A stretch of DNA of 64,000 nucleotides, taken from assembly GCF_000237925.1 (NCBI RefSeq), contig NC_031500.1, positions 6,135,254 to 6,199,253 on the forward strand, in the 5' to 3' direction. Shown in pieces: positions 59,832-64,000 of the stretch. The DNA comes from Schistosoma mansoni. Taxonomy: Eukaryota; Platyhelminthes; Trematoda; Strigeidida; Schistosomatidae. Within the stretch, counting starts at the first letter, position 1, and every line of letters starts with the position of its first letter. The notes beneath the pieces were generated by a model, which was given only the letters and a program-made list of their open reading frames with translations, was not told the DNA's origin and ran no database searches. The position numbers and the translations under genes were made by a program.

Positions 59832-62800
59832 TTATTTAGGTGGAATAGTTCCCAGGAAACTTCGAATTTCTGGTGTTATTTGTGGATGTTCATGACGGCG
59901 ACACAATTTAAGTAACTTTTCACGTTGAGATGGGTTAACAGAATGCCTATAAAACTCCAAAAATACCAATAAACTTTTGAACCAAGTCAGCGGCATACGC
60001 TTCTCATCAGTGAAGTAAACAGTACAATCTTTATCAAAACTAAAATGGAAAAGGCACAAAAGTACTTTAGGTTATAAAAGCGATATGACAGTTTGTTGAT
60101 AATACTGAAAATATGTAAAAGCAAGTACAATTTAGAGATCATTACAATAACACATCTTTTTAACGGGGAGTGATCGAACAATCTCTTACCTCATGTTAAC
60201 TATACATATAAAATAATGAACATTCATATCACCACTAAAAACATCAGCTTAACACTAAGGTAAAGTCCTTTGGGCCAATGGTTTACTGTAAACTAAGAAG
60301 GAAAAAGGATCCGCAAACGACCTACATGGTTAAAAAATTGAACAGGTTACTTTTTTTTAATCTAACTGGATAACCACTTATGCACTCCAAGGTCAAACGA
60401 TTTTCACGACAGTGATACTAGTCCTCTGTCGCTTTCGTTCACACTACAGTATAGAAAAGCTTTCACTTTATAATCCCTTCACAAACCACGACTGAATAAA
60501 TATTCTATGGGAAAAGGGTTGTTATGATAATAAACACTGGAAAATTCAAACAAAACACTAGTTCCCGGCACATTTTTCGTTCTGTCTATCCTTTGACAAA
60601 ACGAGAGACGAAGATATTGAAGTTCATGTACTTCATATATATGATGGTTGGAAAAATAGTTGCGGCATTATTTAATTGATACAAAACTTTAATGATTTAA
60701 AGCAGGTGGAAGGTAGCGGGTTTTTAAAAGATTTTAAAAATCACAATTTGAATCTATGGGGAGATAGTACAGTGAAAATTCCGATTTAAACACCAAGTAA
60801 AAAGACAAATAAAGCGAAGAAATATTCCTTTTCAGCCAATACGTATATACTTAATAATCATAAGGAAATACACCAGCCAAGTGGTGATGTGTCAGATAAC
60901 AGTATTACAAATCTAAGTGTTTATGAAAATAATTGTGACTGTTTAACAAAACTGTTAGTGGGACATAGATTGGATGTTTCATGTATGCATGTATGCATGT
61001 TTCATGCATGATGGTGTTGCTGCGCGCTGATTGGCTAATTCTAAACCGATCAGCCCGGGCATATTATTGGAGAAAAATCTATAAGCTTCTTATGTATATA
61101 CTATAAATATATGAACGTTATTCAAATCAGGATTGCTGTTCACATACCATTGTTATTTTGAATACAATTTCATTCCTGTTCAAAGTGTTCTGATTTTGGG
61201 GTCTTGTCGAGTGTCATTGTATAAGAATACTAAGCAATAGGAATAACTGGGTCGTTTATATAGCAAAATACAATTATAACAAAAACAATCAAAAACTAAG
61301 GTACATAATGTGATAAATACTCAGAGATATTAATTAGGAGATATTTGGTGAAATGTAGCACAACTGTTGCTAAGAATTCTTTACCGTACCAAAATTCATA
61401 GTACTGAAATAATGCCATTATAGTGATTATTATGCTAGAAAAATTCTGAGCTATCACGAATCATGAATTCTAGCGGACGTAAGTATTAATTATAAAACAG
61501 ATCTTTAAATTTACATGTGCTTTTTATCACGATTTGTTATCTGCTTTAATAACGTCAGGAACTAAAGTGTAATGGATAGCTGTTTCGTTCTAGTAAGGAT
61601 ATCTAACAATGACGTAAACAGGGATCGAAACTAGGTCTGACATTGAGCGCTTAACTTTTAGATAATAATATATTTTGCCACTCAATAAATTCGAAATACC
61701 GAAAAAAGCGCTGACCACGAGGGAAGAATTAACATTTTATGTTACTATTTGATAAGAGTGAAAAAGTATGTGATTTCACAAAATTTACGAAAGTAAAACA
61801 CATTATGAATGAGGAAAGTATGTACATATACTAAAAAATAAACGATATACCTAATGAAATAATCGATAATTCTTTGGACAGCGGCTTCTGGTAAGTGATA
61901 CTTTTTAGTTAAAAATGTTTCAATAACCATTGATCGCGGAATGCTGAAATCCTCTTCTAATGTAAGAGCAAGAGCGACTGCAGCAAAACGCGATTTTAAT
62001 GTCGCTCTTTTAATTAGATTGGACAGGATTACACCTTCAGTTTTGGACATCTCCGACTAAATAAAAAGCAGATATACACAGAGGAAATGATGGATAATTG
62101 AAGAGTTAGTAAAAAGAAAATGCATATCAGTTTACAAAAATAATAACAGTTTTATGACAAGAATCAATCAAATTGTTTATAAGTAAAACAGTTTTAATAG
62201 AACAGAATAAATTTTGACAAGTGGTTTTATAATTAGTTACATAAAAAGATTGTTCGAAAGCAACAATAGCTTTTGATTGAAGTAAATTGTCTTGTTGTGC
62301 TGAAAGTAATATGCCTAACGAGATACACCTGATATGAGAGCGTATTTAACGTGGCTAGATACATTTAGTGTAATTCAGGTATGATAGATTTCGGGGACCG
62401 GTTATGAGTTGCATATGCAAACAAAATTATTATTTGAAGCCTAGTGAATGTCCGAATCTAAATAGGTTAAATATAATAACTCGAACTAATAAACTGCAAT
62501 GCGACAGATATATTTAATAGTCTATAGTACAGATATTCGAAGTTGGTTAGTGTACTGTAACCGAAAACTGAACACAAACTGTTCTAGACGGTGTTAAACA
62601 GTGACTTACGAAATGTTCTAGTCACTAAAGTATGTTATCAAGTAATCTGTTGTTTTCTAAAATTTGATTTTAAATCAATAACTTCTGATACCAAATGCTA
62701 GCAATCAGTTTGAAGAATACGCTGTCCCCCTCAGGCGGAGTTTTGTTCCGCTCACCACAAGACAGAATCAAAACGCTCACCAGTTAGATTTGTATCAGTA

Positions 62801-64000
62801 ATTTGCTAGTTGACATGTTCACTACGTATTCTAGGGGCTTGATAGCACCTGAAAATAAGTCCTACACAAAAATTGCAGAATGGGAAGTAAAATATATTAG
62901 GTACACCTAGTTTCTACAACTTGCCTGATTAACATTCACTTGTGATTAAGTTCACTTTAAAAAGCACATTTTCTTCCGAAATAGTGAAGATTAATTGGAA
63001 AAGACTATAGATGGTGATTCGAAACAGAATAAAATAATATTCTCAGTGATGCCGTTTTGTGGAAATGGGAATTTTCAATAACTTCGTGTTAACTACGGAT
63101 AAGATTCCAGTATATGAATATGAACTTAATTACTAGATTGCAGTAAATCTCCTACTTTAAATTCAATGTTGTAAGTAGTTTCAGAAATATATTTCCGAAT
63201 TTTTATGAAAGATTTTGAAACAAGTAAGAAATAAAATTTTAGTTACGATCAAATTCATTTTGTATTGTTTATTTGAATCATACCATTGATGTTTAGGACT
63301 GCAATTGATTAGTCTCTTATGGGCATATGTGCATCCTGTACGAATTGCCTCGATATTGCTACAAGCATTCTAAGAAAAGGTGGATGGTGGTAACCAGTGG
63401 AATCGAGGACGCGCGTTTCGTTCTATTCGGGACTCGTCAGCTGGGTGATATACTTGCATACCAGAGTTGATATTCACTCCAAGAATCGAACGCAGTACCG
63501 TTCGCCTCAAACACCATTGTGTTATCCACTTAGCTAGTGAGTCCTGGAGAAACGCGCGTCCTGGATTTCACCGCTAGCCATGATCCATCTTTGCTTAAAA
63601 CGGCCAATCTAAAGTTTAGTGTACATATGACTTAGCACAAGTTGCTACATAAAGTTGGCACTAAGAGATGAAATTAACAAGATGGATAGCAAAGGAATCA
63701 CAATCATGTATCAGCAGTAATAATGAGAGATCAAACACTGAAAATATGATTCGAAAAGACAGTATGAAAAAGGTATGCAAGAACGAATACTGTACTTCAG
63801 GATCTTGAGGAGATAAAGAGTGAACGCATTAACGCTACTTCTCAGAATGTGCAAATAATAAAATAAAACATCTATGAACAAATTGTTATCCCTGAAGTAT
63901 CTGGTACATTGAATTACAGCATCAACTTTGAGTTATTTCTCTTTGAAAAAAAGAAGAAACACCATTATGAAGAGACGAAATTTACCTGAACCCAAGGTAG
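59832..64000 (-). CDS. BYSL: Bystin (Enp1), 3' exons; gene continues beyond the window
   Basis: Bystin/Enp1 is a nucleolar factor needed to mature the 40S ribosomal subunit. Three pieces are visible on the minus strand. The end of an exon is at 64000-63986 (LPWVQ, phase 0, then donor GTAAAT). A full exon is at 62056-61851 (68 codons plus two bases; contains TFLTKKYHLPEAAVQR and IIDYF). The last exon is 60039-59832, ending TAA. The pieces join in phase across introns of about 1.9 and 1.8 kb. Family landmarks are the L.KKYALP-like segment, the EKR.LP..W segment (here DEKRMPLTWFKSLL) and the HPQ.TPEIR block near the C-terminus (HEHPQITPEIRSFL). The C-terminus stops soon after this block, a little earlier than in vertebrates. 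The N-terminal half of the protein lies beyond the right edge. The 15-base edge exon is assigned by phase and by its match to the family's PLC/E position, so it is less certain than the other two. Confidence 0.88.
63375..63602 (-). repeat. Smalpha SINE, minus strand, with fold-back end
   Basis: On the minus strand it has a pol III A-box-like GACTCACTAGCTAAGTGGAT, a B box GTTCGATTCTTGG, then ATCAACTCTGGTATGCAAGT and a hammerhead ribozyme. The start of this minus-strand copy (about 63543-63602) is an inverted version of the 3' end: the plus strand there reads GAAACGCGCGTCCTGGATTT. It lies in a bystin intron. Confidence 0.8.
63404..63444 (-). ncRNA. Smalpha-type hammerhead ribozyme
   Basis: Minus strand: CCAG, CTGACGA, stem II GTCCC..AGAAC (weakened), GAAAC, loop GCGC, cleavage triplet GTC, then CTCG. 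The core and the ACGCGCGT self-complementary stem III region match the known schistosome satellite ribozymes. The stem I partner CTGG has become CTCG and one pair of stem II is lost, so activity may be low. Confidence 0.75.

Overview
The window reads as blood-fluke (Schistosoma) nuclear DNA. This is inferred from four things: protein-coding genes with many small phase-matched introns (28-34 bp in one gene, kilobases in others); a dense load of LINE fragments carrying degenerate reverse transcriptases; a CsRn1-type Ty3/Gypsy element; and tRNA-derived SINEs that carry hammerhead ribozymes, a known hallmark of the schistosome Smalpha family. I cannot assign a species. One 200-base assembly gap lies at 1474-1673.

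Four conserved cellular genes can be rebuilt exon by exon. PCNA (minus, 15487-14579) is complete: five exons, four introns of 28-34 bp, 260 codons. A FANK1-like gene with a fibronectin III domain and ankyrin repeats (plus, 25703-35933) has nine exons and 349 codons. DDRGK1/UFBP1 (minus, 43927-39990) has three exons found, but its N-terminal membrane-anchor exon is not identified. Bystin/Enp1 (minus, 64000-59832) is represented by its two last exons plus the end of an upstream exon at the window edge.

The rest is mostly mobile DNA. From 2.3 to 9.4 kb two diverged LINEs of one family lie head to head. A second LINE family leaves pieces at 10.7-11.7 kb (minus) and 32.4-33.2 kb (plus, inside a FANK1 intron). 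A 4771-bp Ty3/Gypsy element with two identical 321-bp LTRs fills 17324-22094, yet its gag and pol are broken. Several SINE copies with hammerhead motifs lie in or just after FANK1, and one Smalpha copy lies at 63.4-63.6 kb. A 605-bp element with terminal inverted repeats sits at 36.67-37.27 kb and has relatives at 5.5, 43.0 and 46.0 kb. A 3859-bp DNA transposon at 47248-51106 has roughly 300-360 bp inverted repeats, a TGC target duplication and two genes. An older, internally inverted relative lies beside it (44.64-47.09 kb). At 54487-58204 an LTR element with an ACAAG target duplication keeps a gag but no visible pol, and a truncated CR1-like LINE has inserted into that gag.

The most unusual signals are these. 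Ribozyme SINEs in the sense orientation lie inside FANK1 introns, one with an intact core and a long paired stem I. Small repeats in this window repeatedly show a fold-back structure. The inverted-repeat transposon has lopsided inverted repeats and a rearranged older neighbour. The identical-LTR element has clearly dead coding regions.
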